Positions 1 to 8,913 are shown, counted from the first letter of the stretch. The stretch is 64,000 nt of DNA from WLMZ01 sp038227995 (GCA_038227995.1 JBBRPP010000002.1:124001-188000), one strand, 5' to 3'. Program-made: numbers and translations. The notes: a model not told the origin generated them from the sequence alone.

Positions 1-193
1 CCGCGCAGGCGATCGCCGAGATCGTGACCGTCTCGCCGATTGCGTACGCCTGTTTGTCGGTTGCGACACTGACCGTTGTTCCGGGTGGATAGACCCCGGC
101 TGCCGCAGCGGGGTCGACGACGAACATCGAGCCGAGCATCTGCAGCAACACGAACAGGCCGACGAGAGCCCGAGAACGAAATCGCTTTCCCAT
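1..193 (-). CDS. Secreted surface protein, N-terminal part only
   Basis: The frame is open from an ATG at 193 down to the window edge, so only about 64 residues are visible. A GGAGGG ribosome-binding site lies about 8 bases upstream. The protein begins MGKRFRSRALVGLFVLLQM, a basic start plus hydrophobic stretch, and continues through an Ala-rich segment ending AAAAG, which fits a Sec signal peptide. The mature part reads TTVSVATDKQAYAIGETVTI, the pattern of the first strands of an Ig-like or macroglobulin-type beta-sandwich domain. It is therefore probably an exported beta-domain protein. Its function cannot be told from this fragment. Confidence 0.7.
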   Translation of the reverse strand, partial: MGKRFRSRALVGLFVLLQMLGSMFVVDPAAAAGVYPPGTTVSVATDKQAYAIGETVTISAIACA

Positions 194-243
194 TGTCGGC
201 TCCCTCCGGAAGTTGTTGTGGTGCCGGGTGGTCGGTGCAGTCG

Positions 244-2148
244 TCATTGACTGCTCGCCGGTGACAGATCGAAACCGTAGTCCCGCGCGGGGCGGAGGGT
301 CTCGGCACTTGCGTCGAGGTCGTGGCCGGCGATCATCGCCATCCGGTCGGGGTCGGTGGGGACGCACCAACGGCCGACGGCAGCCAGGACCGCACGCCGA
401 AGGTCGATCGGGGGCACGTTGACGTGATCGATCATGGGGTGCACCTTGCGCTTCGAGAACTCGCCCGGAGCAAGCAACACCTCGTGCATCTTCTCGCCCG
501 GCCGCAGTCCGCAGAACTCGATGGTGATGCCGCCACCCCGTTGCTCGATCAGTTGTCGGGCGACGTCGACGATGGCCACCGGCGTGCCCATGTCGAGCAC
601 GAGGACTTCTCCACCAGAACCGATTGCCGCGGCTTGCAACGTGAGTTGGACCGCCTCGCGGACCGCCATGAAGTAGCGGGTCACGCCCGGATCGGTGACG
701 GTCACCGGGCCGCCGGCAGCGATCTGGCGCTCGAACGTCTCGAGGACCGAACCACGCGAGCCGATCACGTTGCCGAAGCGCACCGACACGTAGCCGTAGC
801 CGGTCAGGCGCGCCGCACTGGCGGTGAGCCGCTCGGCGACTCGCTTGGTGTAGCCGAGCACGTTGCACGGCTCGGCCGCCTTGTCGGTGCTGATGTTGAC
901 GAACTGCTGGACGCCACACCGCTGTGCGGCGGCCAACACGTTGGCGGTGCCGATGACGTTCGTCTTCCAACCCTCGGCCGGCGCCTGCTCGAGTGCCGGC
1001 ACGTGCTTCAGCGCGGCGGCATGGAACACGACATCGGGCTGATGGCTGACGAAGATCTGCGCGAGACGATCTGGATCGCGGATGTCGGCCAGCTCGAAAC
1101 GGCATCGATCATGATGCGCCTTCGGGATCGAAGCGCTGACCGCGTGCAACAGTGAGTCGTCGTGGTCGAGCAGCACGAGCCGATCGGGGCCGAGGCGAGC
1201 GAGCTGGCGGGCGATCTCCGAACCGATCGAACCACCGGCACCGGTCACGAGCACGACACGGCCTTCGACGAGGTGGCGCACGGCGGCGGGATCGATCTCG
1301 ACGATGCGCCGACGCAGGACGTCTTCCTCGTTGTAGCGGGTGATCTCCGAGGTCGATCCGACGCCGACGAGCCGCTGAACGGGCGGCAGCACCAACGTCT
1401 CCAGGCCGGCTCGCTCCGCGGCGTGATGAAGACGGCGCAAGGTCTCGGGGCGCGCCGAAGGCATCGCCAGGACGACGGCCGTCGCGCCGAAATGTCGAGC
1501 GACGGATTCGAGATCGGCCGACGTCCCGCGCACCCGCACACGCGAGATCCGTGTGTTGGCCTTGTTCGGGTCGTCGTCGAGCAACGCGACCGGCCGGTAC
1601 GGACCGTGAACGTTGCCCAGCATCGCGCGAACCGCGCGATAGCCGCCTTCCCCGGCGCCGAGCACCAGCACCGGGCGACGGTCTCCGACGCGGTGGAACA
1701 TCACGTACCGAGCTCGGAGCCGGCGCAGGTAACGGTGGAACAGCGCCAACGACAGCGCGGCAGACGTGGCGAGAACGCAGGCGTGTCCGAACGCACCCGT
1801 CGTGCCAAGGGCTCGGTCGGCGGCGAGCACAGCAAACCCGGACACACCGTAGGTGAGACCGAGCATCCCGAGCTCTTCGAAGCTGAGTGCTTGGAATCGG
1901 CGGCGATACAGATGCGTACCGACGCCGAAGACGAGTTGTGCCACGGCGCCGGCGAGCGCCAACTCCCACAACCGTGCGGCCGGAGCAGACGCACGCTCGA
2001 CGGCAGCAGCGAACAGCACTGCGAGCGGCCACGCGACCATGTCGGCTCCGGCCACGACCGCATTCCTGACTCGGTCGTCGACCCTCCCCACCATGTTGTG
2101 CACGCTCACCGCCTGTGGTCTCTCGTGTTCGGATTGTGCTCCCCGCAC
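244..2148 (-). CDS. Polysaccharide biosynthesis nucleotide-sugar 4,6-dehydratase (FlaA1/CapD/PglF type)
   Basis: This is a full-length membrane-bound nucleotide-sugar dehydratase, the family that converts UDP-GlcNAc to a 4-keto-6-deoxy sugar at the inner membrane. Four hydrophobic segments occupy residues 30-145. A first nucleotide-binding fold carries GAGEGG (about 164). The catalytic SDR domain starts with TGAGGSIG (302-309), followed by STDKA (420-424), NVLGYTKR (429-436) and TRYFM (490-494). The position of the usual SDR tyrosine holds leucine; Met is normal there in PglF-like enzymes, which use the Thr-Asp-Lys set. The GTG at 2148 is the longest start and lacks a clear Shine-Dalgarno; GTG 2109 and ATG 2094 are alternatives. 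The gene is divergent from the acyltransferase at 2203, and both probably act in synthesis of one modified sugar. Confidence 0.9.
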   Translation of the reverse strand: MRGAQSEHERPQAVSVHNMVGRVDDRVRNAVVAGADMVAWPLAVLFAAAVERASAPAARLWELALAGAVAQLVFGVGTHLYRRRFQALSFEELGMLGLTYGVSGFAVLAADRALGTTGAFGHACVLATSAALSLALFHRYLRRLRARYVMFHRVGDRRPVLVLGAGEGGYRAVRAMLGNVHGPYRPVALLDDDPNKANTRISRVRVRGTSADLESVARHFGATAVVLAMPSARPETLRRLHHAAERAGLETLVLPPVQRLVGVGSTSEITRYNEEDVLRRRIVEIDPAAVRHLVEGRVVLVTGAGGSIGSEIARQLARLGPDRLVLLDHDDSLLHAVSASIPKAHHDRCRFELADIRDPDRLAQIFVSHQPDVVFHAAALKHVPALEQAPAEGWKTNVIGTANVLAAAQRCGVQQFVNISTDKAAEPCNVLGYTKRVAERLTASAARLTGYGYVSVRFGNVIGSRGSVLETFERQIAAGGPVTVTDPGVTRYFMAVREAVQLTLQAAAIGSGGEVLVLDMGTPVAIVDVARQLIEQRGGGITIEFCGLRPGEKMHEVLLAPGEFSKRKVHPMIDHVNVPPIDLRRAVLAAVGRWCVPTDPDRMAMIAGHDLDASAETLRPARDYGFDLSPASSQ

Positions 2149-2190
2149 GGCAGCGCCCGAATGAGCGCGTGGCGGTCACGGTAGTGCTTG

Positions 2191-2196
2191 TAAGGT
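2191..2196 (+). promoter_or_regulatory. Possible -10 hexamer TAAGGT for the acyltransferase operon
   Basis: TAAGGT fits TANNNT and ends 6 bases before the GTG at 2203, the spacing of a leaderless transcript. The AAGG inside it could instead be a weak ribosome-binding site, and no clear -35 box is visible. Confidence 0.3.
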
Positions 2197-2202
2197 CCGG
2201 CT

Positions 2203-2865
2203 GTGAGTCTTTCCGCACCGTCGACGGCGTCTCGCGTTCTGGTCATCGGTGCAGGTGGACATGCACGCGTGTGCCTCGAAGCCCTCCGCGACGGTGCATC
2301 ATGCGAGGTCATCGGGTGTGTGAGCCGTGATGGAGAAGGATCACCACTGCTTGATGCAGATGTAGTGGGACAGGATGATCAATTCGAATCAGTATTCGCC
2401 GAACTGGGTGCGAGCCACGTTTTCGTCGCGGTCGGCAACAATCGGATCCGCGCCGGCTTCATCGAGCGATGTGAACGCGCCGGGCTCCCGCTGATCACCG
2501 CGACCAGTCGCGCTGCTGTCGTGTCACGGTCGGCACAGATCGGGGCCGGCGTGCTTCTCGCGCCGGGTTCGGTCGTCAACGCCGCAGCCCGTCTCGGCGA
2601 CGGCGTCATCGTGAACACGAATGCCTCGGTCGATCACGACTGCATCATCGGCTCGTGCACGCACATCGCGCCCGGCGTCGCGATGGGTGGCACGGTCACC
2701 ATCGGCTCACAAGTCCTGGTCGGCATCGGCGCCAGGATCATCCCCGGCATCACGATCGGCGACGGGGCCACCATCGGCGCGGGCACCGTCGTGGTGCGCG
2801 ACGTTCCCAGCGGCACACTCGTCGTCGGGTCACCGGCGAGGCGCGTCGACAGGACGCGCTCGTGA
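2203..2865 (+). CDS. Sugar O-/N-acyltransferase, NeuD/PglD family
   Basis: The 220-residue protein has the two-part NeuD/PglD layout. An N-terminal nucleotide-sugar-binding fold carries VLVIGAGGHARV (12-23). A left-handed beta-helix of hexapeptide repeats spans about 100-215 (IGAGVLLAPGSVV, GDGATIGAGTVVVRDVPSG). Asn-Thr-Asn before ASVDHDC and His145 match the conserved catalytic region. Such enzymes transfer acetyl from acetyl-CoA to an amino sugar. With the 4,6-dehydratase, the DegT aminotransferase at 14150 and the sugar transferase directly downstream it fits the PglF-PglE-PglD-PglC order of reactions for a diacetamido-type sugar. The sugar identity is inference. It is the first gene of a coupled plus-strand run; its stop overlaps the next start (GTGA). 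Confidence 0.88.
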   Translation: MSLSAPSTASRVLVIGAGGHARVCLEALRDGASCEVIGCVSRDGEGSPLLDADVVGQDDQFESVFAELGASHVFVAVGNNRIRAGFIERCERAGLPLITATSRAAVVSRSAQIGAGVLLAPGSVVNAAARLGDGVIVNTNASVDHDCIIGSCTHIAPGVAMGGTVTIGSQVLVGIGARIIPGITIGDGATIGAGTVVVRDVPSGTLVVGSPARRVDRTRS

Positions 2866-3527
2866 CCACGCCGTCGGGACGCCGCGCTGACGCAATTCGT
2901 CGCCTCGTCGACGTCGTGGTCGCGTTGGTCGTGCTCTCCGTCGGTGCACCGGCGATCATCGGCGTCGCGATCGTGGTGTACGCCTCGATGGGATCGCCTG
3001 TCCTGTTCCGCCAGGAGCGACTCGGCTTCCGCGGCCAGCCGTTCACACTGCTGAAGTTCCGCACCATGCGCGATCCGGCCCCGGGCCGCGAGAACAGCGC
3101 CTTCGACGCCGAGCGCCTGACACGCGTCGGCCGGTTCCTGCGCACGAGCAGTCTCGACGAGTTGCCCGGTTTCATCAACCTGCTGCGCGGCGACATCACG
3201 CTCGTCGGGCCGCGGCCGCTGCCGACGAAGTACCGCGCTCGCTTCATCGGCGACGAGGCGCAGCGTATGGACGTCCACCCGGGCATCACCGGTCTGGCGC
3301 AGATCGCCGGGCGCAACACGGTGACGTGGACCGAGCGACTGGCGCTCGATGTTCGGTACGTGCACACGCGCAGCCTCGGCGGCGACCTGCGGATCCTGTG
3401 GCGCACGATCCCCGTCGTGCTCAGCGGTCGCGGCACGAGCGAGGGGGGCGCCGTGGTGACGATGTCGGAACTACCCAGTGACCGCGCCGAGTGCGACGCC
3501 ACCGTCGACGCCGGCGTGCGGTCATGA
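2862..3527 (+). CDS. Initiating undecaprenyl-phosphate sugar-1-phosphate transferase
   Basis: The 221-residue protein is a small bacterial sugar transferase (PglC/WcaJ catalytic-domain type). One hydrophobic membrane-inserted helix (about 15-37) is followed by RQERLGFRGQPFTLLKFRTM, DELPGFINLLRGDI, LVGPRPL and HPGITGLAQIAGRN, the core signature of the family. It attaches the first sugar phosphate to undecaprenyl phosphate on the cytoplasmic membrane face and so starts the repeat unit. The GTG at 2862 overlaps the previous stop (GTGA), which decides the start; the open frame continues upstream but is not conserved. There is no WcaJ-like N-terminal four-helix region. Its stop overlaps the next start (ATGA), so all four genes here are translationally coupled. 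Confidence 0.9.
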   Translation: MTTPSGRRADAIRRLVDVVVALVVLSVGAPAIIGVAIVVYASMGSPVLFRQERLGFRGQPFTLLKFRTMRDPAPGRENSAFDAERLTRVGRFLRTSSLDELPGFINLLRGDITLVGPRPLPTKYRARFIGDEAQRMDVHPGITGLAQIAGRNTVTWTERLALDVRYVHTRSLGGDLRILWRTIPVVLSGRGTSEGGAVVTMSELPSDRAECDATVDAGVRS

Positions 3528-3922
3528 ACACGTTGGTCGATCCCGGGGTGCGCGCAATGCCGCACCGTCACGCGCTGTTGATGATCGCGGACTTCGACGA
3601 CTCGTTCGTCGTGTTCGACCCGCGCAGCAAGCAGGTGCACCTCCTCGAAGACGTGACGGCGGTCGTGTTCGATGCGTGCGACGGTGCGACAGATCACGCC
3701 ACCCTGATCGCGGACATCTCCGCCGCGTTCGGGCAACCGTTGGCGGTCGTCGATCGACAAGTCGCGACGATGCTGCGGTCGTTCGCAGCGCTGGGCCTGC
3801 TCGACGGTACCGAGCCGGAAGCCGAGCCTCCGTGCATCGGCTGCGGTCAGGACGACGTGCACGACGACACCGTTCGGGGGCGCCGCCGGATCGGTCGGCG
3901 ACGGGCGAGGCGCGGCGCATGA
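3524..3922 (+). CDS. PqqD-like (RiPP-recognition-element fold) protein, copy 1
   Basis: The 132-residue protein resembles PqqD-family proteins: a short beta region (LMIADFDDSFVVFDPRSKQV), HLLEDVTAVVFDACDG, then helices with DISAAFGQP and a FAALGLLDG close. That is the winged-helix RRE fold, best known as a peptide-binding chaperone in RiPP pathways but also seen in polysaccharide loci beside HPr-kinase-like genes. The tail is unusual, with CIGC and a basic RGRRRIGRRRARRGA end. The start at 3524 overlaps the sugar transferase stop, and its own stop overlaps the dehydrogenase ATG. A second PqqD-like gene (10812) sits next to an HPr-kinase-like gene, which suggests the HPr-rel-A type module. The actual role is unknown. 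Confidence 0.75.
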   Translation: MNTLVDPGVRAMPHRHALLMIADFDDSFVVFDPRSKQVHLLEDVTAVVFDACDGATDHATLIADISAAFGQPLAVVDRQVATMLRSFAALGLLDGTEPEAEPPCIGCGQDDVHDDTVRGRRRIGRRRARRGA

Positions 3923-5220
3923 CCTTCCCCGACATCCGCAAGCGGATCGCCGATCGCACGGCGCGCGTGGTCGTGTTGGGCCAGGGCTACGTCGGGCTGC
4001 CGGTCGCGATGCGCGCCGCACAACTGGGCTTCACCGTGATCGGGTTCGACCTCGACAAGCGACGCATCGACGAGCTGGCGAGCGGACGCAGCTACGTCGG
4101 CGACGTGAGCGACGACGAGCTCGCGGCCGCGCTCACGACCGGCTACACGCCGACGACCGACACCGCCGCGCTGCACGACTTCGATGTCGCGATCATCAGC
4201 GTTCCGACACCGCTGCGCGAGCGCGTGCCCGACCTGTCGGCGATCGAGACCGCCGGCTCGATCCTGTCGCCGCACATCCGACCCGCTTGCTGCGTCGTGC
4301 TGGAGAGCACGACCTACCCAGGCACGACCAGCGAGTTGCTGCGGCCGATCCTCGAGCGCGACAGCCCGTACCGAGCGGGCGTCGACTACTCGCTCGGCTA
4401 CTCCCCCGAGCGCATCGATCCGGGCAACACGACGTGGAACCTGGTGACCACGCCCAAGGTGGTGGCCGGCATCAACATCACCTCGCTCAACGATGTCGAC
4501 GCGTTCTATTCGGCGATCGTCGACCGAACGGTGCGGGTCAGCACGACCGGCGCGGCAGAGATGACCAAGTTGCTCGAGAACACTTTTCGCCACGTCAACA
4601 TCGCACTCGTCAACGAGCTGGCGATGTTCGCACGCGATCTCGGTGTCGACATCTGGGAAGTCGTCGCGGCTGCGGCGACCAAGCCGTTCGGCTTCATGCC
4701 GTTCACGCCCGGACCGGGCGTCGGAGGCCACTGCCTGCCGGTCGATCCGTCGTACCTGTCATGGCGCGTCCGCGATCAGGTCGGCCGGCAGTTCCGGTTC
4801 GTCGAGCTCGCCAACGAGATCAACGAGCACATGCCCCACTACGTGTTCCAGCGGATTGCGGCGATGCTCAACGAGCAACGCCGGTCCGTCGCCGGCAGCA
4901 CCGTGCTGCTGCTGGGCCTGGCCTACAAGCGCAGCACGTCGGACTGGCGCGAGAGCCCGACGGTGCCCCTCGCCGAGTTGCTCGACGAGGCCCACGCAAC
5001 GGTGCAGATCTGCGACCCGTATGTTGCTCCGGTCAACACCACCAACCTGCAGTGGCCACTGGTCGCCTTCTCACCGGAGGCGCTCGCGACTGCCGATGTC
5101 GTTGTGATCCTCGTCGATCATCCCGAATTCGATGCGACCACGATCCAGACGCACGCTCGATTGCTGCTGGACACCAAGCACCTCATCGACGGTCACCTCA
5201 CGAACGGCGAGCGTCTCTGA
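3919..5220 (+). CDS. UDP-sugar 6-dehydrogenase (UDP-GlcNAc/UDP-glucose dehydrogenase family)
   Basis: The 433-residue protein is a complete nucleotide-sugar dehydrogenase that oxidises C6 of a UDP- or GDP-sugar to a carboxylate with two NAD+. Visible are the Rossmann loop GQGYVGLP (about 20-27), ESTTYPGTT, SPERIDPGN, EMTKLLENTFRHVN with the conserved Lys and Asn, the active-site Cys272 in GVGGHCLPVDPSYLSW, and LGLAYKRSTSDWRESP in the C-terminal domain. The GHCLPVDPSYLSW form is closer to the WbpA/UDP-GlcNAc branch than to Ugd of UDP-glucose, which suggests an amino-uronic acid product. The start overlaps the PqqD stop (ATGA). The gene ends inside the 3' end of the convergent glycosyltransferase (23-bp overlap). 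Confidence 0.92.
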   Translation: MTFPDIRKRIADRTARVVVLGQGYVGLPVAMRAAQLGFTVIGFDLDKRRIDELASGRSYVGDVSDDELAAALTTGYTPTTDTAALHDFDVAIISVPTPLRERVPDLSAIETAGSILSPHIRPACCVVLESTTYPGTTSELLRPILERDSPYRAGVDYSLGYSPERIDPGNTTWNLVTTPKVVAGINITSLNDVDAFYSAIVDRTVRVSTTGAAEMTKLLENTFRHVNIALVNELAMFARDLGVDIWEVVAAAATKPFGFMPFTPGPGVGGHCLPVDPSYLSWRVRDQVGRQFRFVELANEINEHMPHYVFQRIAAMLNEQRRSVAGSTVLLLGLAYKRSTSDWRESPTVPLAELLDEAHATVQICDPYVAPVNTTNLQWPLVAFSPEALATADVVVILVDHPEFDATTIQTHARLLLDTKHLIDGHLTNGERL

Positions 5221-6421
5221 GCCGACGCTCGCCGAGCAGGCGGGCGTAGGTCGAGAGCGTGATGTCGATCACTCGCTGTTGATCGAAATGGGCGAGCGCG
5301 TGTCGACGGGCGGCGCTGGTGAGCGTCCCCCGGAACGCGTCGTCGTCGACAACGCGTCGGATGCCGGCAGCGAGCGACACCGCGCTGCGCACCTCGACGA
5401 GCACTCCGTTCACGCCGTCGGCCACGACCTGACGGCAACCACGGATGTCGGTGGCCACGATCGGCAGCGCCATCGCGCCGGCCTCCATCGCCGCGCGGGG
5501 AAAGCCCTCACGGTGCGACGCAGTGACGAACAGGTCACAGGCGCTGTAGCACTCGGCCATGTCGTCGTGGCGACCGGCGAACACGACACCATCGCGGCGC
5601 GCTCGTTCGACCAGATCTCGATCGACGGCATCGGGCTTGTCGGTGTCGGCTGGGCCGATCACGACGAACCGGACCCTGCTTCCTTCGGACCGCAGCACCG
5701 CGGCCGCCTCGAACAACTCGACGAGACCCTTCTCGCGCACCAGGCGCCCGACGACCGCGGCAACGACGTCGTCATCGCCGAACCCCCACAACGCGCGAAG
5801 CCGCGACCGCTCGCCCGCACTGATCGTGGCTGGATCGAAACGGCGCAGATCGACGCCGTTGCCGAGCACGTGCACCCGCGCGGCCGGCACGTGCAGCCGA
5901 TCAGTCAGCGTGCGTGCGTCCTCCGGGTTCTGCACCAGTTCTGCATCGCTGCACGCGGCCGCACAACGCTCGGCGATGTACACCGGCCATCGTCGGCGGC
6001 GGCGATCGGTCGGCTGGGCGTACATGCCGTGCTGAGTGTTCACGACGACTGGGACGCGCAGGGCGCGACCGATCACACGGCCGATGATCCCTGGCTTCGG
6101 GTTGTGGGTGTGCAGGATGTCGGGCCGCTCGACGCGAAGCAGGCGGACCAACTGCCGACTCGCACGGAGGTCCTGTGCGACCGACGGGGCGCGGGTCAGC
6201 GCGTCGACCGCGACGTGACGAACCCCCGCAGCTTCGATCGCCGCCACGTGCGAACCGCTGGCCGACATTCCCACGATGCGGTATCCGGCATCGCCGAACG
6301 CCCGCAGCTGGGGGCCGAGCAACCAGTCGAGGCTCATGTCGGTGGTGGTCAGGTGGACGACCACGACCTCGCCGTCGGGACGGACCGGCCGCCGCACGCG
6401 CCGCCGTGCAAGGCGGCTCAC
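5198..6421 (-). CDS. Glycosyltransferase, GT4 (GT-B fold)
   Basis: The 407-residue protein is a GT-B retaining glycosyltransferase. The N-terminal acceptor domain carries HTHNPKPGIIGRV and VVNTQHGMYA. The C-terminal domain carries VLGNGVDLRRFDP, VVGRLVREKGLVEL and the donor-site EX7E motif in SHREGFPRAAMEAGAMALP. It probably adds a sugar to the lipid-linked repeat unit on the cytoplasmic side. The GTG at 6421 was chosen because it forms a GTGA overlap with the deacetylase stop; the longer frame upstream is low-complexity Arg-rich and overlaps that gene. It is the last gene of the nine-gene minus-strand operon. Donor and acceptor cannot be read from sequence. Confidence 0.88.
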   Translation of the reverse strand: MSRLARRRVRRPVRPDGEVVVVHLTTTDMSLDWLLGPQLRAFGDAGYRIVGMSASGSHVAAIEAAGVRHVAVDALTRAPSVAQDLRASRQLVRLLRVERPDILHTHNPKPGIIGRVIGRALRVPVVVNTQHGMYAQPTDRRRRRWPVYIAERCAAACSDAELVQNPEDARTLTDRLHVPAARVHVLGNGVDLRRFDPATISAGERSRLRALWGFGDDDVVAAVVGRLVREKGLVELFEAAAVLRSEGSRVRFVVIGPADTDKPDAVDRDLVERARRDGVVFAGRHDDMAECYSACDLFVTASHREGFPRAAMEAGAMALPIVATDIRGCRQVVADGVNGVLVEVRSAVSLAAGIRRVVDDDAFRGTLTSAARRHALAHFDQQRVIDITLSTYARLLGERRLRDARRS

Positions 6422-7251
6422 TGCGACGCGTCTCGATCTCGGCGCCGGCTCACGGCGGCACGAACAGTGCCTTCCAGGCGCATGCCGCCGCGAACCTTGC
6501 GCGCGAAGAGTCGGTGCGAATCCGAACGCTGGATCGGGGTCCGCCACAGCCGTTGCAGGTCGGTGGAGGAAGCGGGATTCAACCGGCTCCCCGCGAGCGC
6601 AGCGGTGCGGAACCGTTCGGCGACAGCGGCCTGCGCATCGTTCGATCCGGGCATCGCCTTCGGATATGCGAAGTGCAGTGGTGCCGCACCGGTGTGCTCG
6701 CCGATCAACTCGATCGATCGGTCGAGATCATCGCGGACCGACAACGCGTCCCCGCGGTGGAGCAGACGATGGGTGTGGGTGTGGGAGCCGATCGTCACCA
6801 GCCCCGTCGAGACTGCATCGGCAACTGCTGACCACGACATCGGTGGTGTGCCCCACGGAAACCGACGTTGCTCGTCGACGAACGCGGTCGCGAGGTAGAG
6901 CGTGGCCCGCACGTGATGACGAACGAGCAAGGGCACGACCACATCGGCGAAATCCGCCGTGCCGTCGTCGAACGTCAACACGACCCGACCGTTCACCGAC
7001 GGGTCGGCGCGGCTGAGGCCGCGCACGGCCTCGTCGAGCGACACCACGGTGTGGTGGCGGCCGAGGTGATCGAGTTGCGCCTCGAACATCGCAGGCGTGA
7101 GGTCGACGGCGCTCGTCGAGCCGCCACCGACGCGGTGGTAGATCAGGATCGACACGCCGGCCCGTGGCCGATCGACGGCATCGCGTGCGATCGACAGGCC
7201 GCGAACGGCAGCCAGTGCGGTGGACGACGCTGCCGCTCGCGCCGAGGTCAT
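6418..7251 (-). CDS. Polysaccharide deacetylase (NodB homology domain)
   Basis: The 277-residue protein has a carbohydrate esterase 4 domain. ILIYHRVGG (35-43) precedes motif 1 TFDDG (93-97) and motif 2 SHTHTH with the metal-binding histidines. No signal peptide or lipobox is evident at the chosen start, though the N-terminal SSTALAAVRG stretch is mildly hydrophobic. It should remove acetyl groups from N-acetylated sugars of the exopolysaccharide or its precursor. The ATG at 7251 overlaps the phosphatase stop (ATGA), and its own stop overlaps the next GTG, so it lies in the middle of the coupled operon. A second, Tat-exported deacetylase lies at 41213. Confidence 0.88.
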   Translation of the reverse strand: MTSARAAASSTALAAVRGLSIARDAVDRPRAGVSILIYHRVGGGSTSAVDLTPAMFEAQLDHLGRHHTVVSLDEAVRGLSRADPSVNGRVVLTFDDGTADFADVVVPLLVRHHVRATLYLATAFVDEQRRFPWGTPPMSWSAVADAVSTGLVTIGSHTHTHRLLHRGDALSVRDDLDRSIELIGEHTGAAPLHFAYPKAMPGSNDAQAAVAERFRTAALAGSRLNPASSTDLQRLWRTPIQRSDSHRLFARKVRGGMRLEGTVRAAVSRRRDRDASQ

Positions 7252-7793
7252 CCCCACAGCTCGGCGAATCGCCGGCACAGCAGGTCGATGTCGGTCACGC
7301 TCTGGCGCAGGGCACCCGGGCCGCGACCCGTGGGGTCCTCGATCATCGGAACGGGCGACTGCACGTAGTCCGATGCCCGGCGTCCGGCGTCGACGCGCGT
7401 GACCCAATCCTGGATCGACCGGTCGCCGCGTGGGCCGGCCGTGTCGGCGCGGCTGACGAACTCGGGCAGCGTGAACGACCGGGCGAACAGGTTGCGAGCG
7501 CGGGTGCTGATGTTCACGACGTGACTGCGTTCGGCTGCGAGCACGAGGTGCGCTTCCGATGCGATTCGGTCGGTGACCTGATGGCTGAGGTGGCTGTATG
7601 CGTACACGCCGTAGGCCGCGAGCGCATCGCCGACGCCTTCCGTGATCGGCAAGCCGGACGGCTCGAGGCCGACATCGACGATGTTCGGAACGAGGGAACT
7701 GCCTGCCGTGTAGTGCCGCAGGAGCGCAGCGAACAGCACCGATCTGGTGCGGTTGTGCGTGCAGACGCAGAGGATTCGGGGCTGCTCAGTCAC
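7248..7793 (-). CDS. Low-molecular-weight protein-tyrosine phosphatase (Wzb-like)
   Basis: The 181-residue protein opens with ILCVCTHNRTRS, the CX5R phosphatase loop (nucleophile Cys11, Arg17, Ser18). It carries the general-acid Asp in EDPTGRG near the C-terminus. In polysaccharide loci this family dephosphorylates the tyrosine cluster of the Wzc-type kinase, and that partner is present in the same operon at 12499-14049. It is somewhat longer than typical Wzb (about 150 residues), with an insert after the P-loop helix. The GTG at 7793 is preferred because it puts the P-loop at residue 11 and overlaps the upstream GT4 stop by 8 bases. Confidence 0.88.
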   Translation of the reverse strand: MTEQPRILCVCTHNRTRSVLFAALLRHYTAGSSLVPNIVDVGLEPSGLPITEGVGDALAAYGVYAYSHLSHQVTDRIASEAHLVLAAERSHVVNISTRARNLFARSFTLPEFVSRADTAGPRGDRSIQDWVTRVDAGRRASDYVQSPVPMIEDPTGRGPGALRQSVTDIDLLCRRFAELWG

Positions 7794-8913
7794 GGCTCGC
7801 CACCTGCCGATAGAGCGCGAGGTGAGCATCGAGGACGTCGTCGAGCGTCCACGCGCCGGACCGCTCGACTGCCGTCGCCGACATCGCGGCGCGCAGCTCG
7901 CGATCGTCGATCAACTCGATCAGCGCCCGGCCGAGCGCGGCCGCGTCGCCCGGGGGGACCACCCGGCCGACGGCCGGCGGCACGAGTTCGGGCACACGTC
8001 CCACCGACGTCGCCACGACCGGACGACCAAGCGCCAATGCTTCCACTACGACCAACGGTTGACCCTCGAAGTCCGATGCGACTGCGACAACGTCTGCTGC
8101 CGCAATCATCGAGAGTACGTCGTCGCGGACCGCGAGGAAGGTGCAGGCGTGTGCGATACCCAGTTCATCGGCAAGCCGGCGGGAGTTGATGAGCCGTTCG
8201 CCCTCACCGACCGCGATCAATCGCGCACCGCGGCCCGCGTCGAGCACAGACTTGAACGCGCGCAACAGGTTCGGGTAGTTCTTGACATCGCGATGGCTGG
8301 CGACCGTGACCACCAGGATGTCGTCGTCCGTGACCCCGAGTTCGGTCCGCGTCTCCCGACGGGAACCACCTGCGGCAGCGATCGCTGCCGCGTCGACGCC
8401 GTGCGGGATGACCATCGTGCGTTCTCCGATTCGCCGCGGCAGCGACGCGGCAACTGCTCCCGAGACCGCAATCGTGCTTCGGTCGCGACGTGCTGTCAGC
8501 CGCCACGCGAGTCGGGTCCCCGGATGCAGAGCGGTCCACGGGGTGTGCAGGGTGGCGATCACGCGGTGCCGAGCACCGCGTGAAGAGCGAACCAACGGTG
8601 TCGGGAGCGGGCTGTGCACGTGGACGACGTCGAACGCCGCGCTGCGAGAGACGGATCGCAAGCGCAGCCCCGCACGCAGCCCAATTCGGTCCGAGCCACC
8701 CAGCCGAATGACCGTCACACCGCTCGCATCGAGTTTGGGGACCAGTCGATCGCGGCGATCGCTGACGACCGCCACCGTCATCGAGACACCGCGTCGTTGC
8801 AGTCCGACGGCGAGATCGGTCACCACGCGCTCGAGGCCGCCGAGATCGAGTCCCTTCGTCACGAGGAGCACCCGCAGCGACGACGGATCGCCCGGCATCG
8901 GAGTGTGGCTCAT
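7786..8913 (-). CDS. Glycosyltransferase, GT4
   Basis: The 375-residue GT-B enzyme begins near VLLVTKGLDLGGLERVV, the glycine-rich acceptor-side loop. It contains VVHVHSPLPTP, VIPHGVDAAAIAAA, ASHRDVKNYPNLLRAF and the donor EX7E in SDFEGQPLVVVEALALGRP. It resembles the N-terminal half of the fusion protein at 25837 in loop wording (LGG-ER, VHVHxPLP, KxYPNLL), so the two are probably related paralogues. The ATG at 8913 overlaps the nucleotidyltransferase stop (ATGA) and fixes the start. It most likely acts in assembly of the exopolysaccharide repeat. Sugar specificity is unknown. Confidence 0.88.
   Translation of the reverse strand: MSHTPMPGDPSSLRVLLVTKGLDLGGLERVVTDLAVGLQRRGVSMTVAVVSDRRDRLVPKLDASGVTVIRLGGSDRIGLRAGLRLRSVSRSAAFDVVHVHSPLPTPLVRSSRGARHRVIATLHTPWTALHPGTRLAWRLTARRDRSTIAVSGAVAASLPRRIGERTMVIPHGVDAAAIAAAGGSRRETRTELGVTDDDILVVTVASHRDVKNYPNLLRAFKSVLDAGRGARLIAVGEGERLINSRRLADELGIAHACTFLAVRDDVLSMIAAADVVAVASDFEGQPLVVVEALALGRPVVATSVGRVPELVPPAVGRVVPPGDAAALGRALIELIDDRELRAAMSATAVERSGAWTLDDVLDAHLALYRQVASRD

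Noticed and set aside
3478..3918. Longer version of the UDP-sugar dehydrogenase starting at 3478
   Set aside because: The extra 147 residues are out-of-frame Arg-rich sequence over the PqqD-like gene; the Rossmann loop fits ATG 3919.
5132..6898. A 588-codon plus-strand open frame
   Set aside because: It is antisense to the GT4 and deacetylase genes with well-preserved catalytic motifs.
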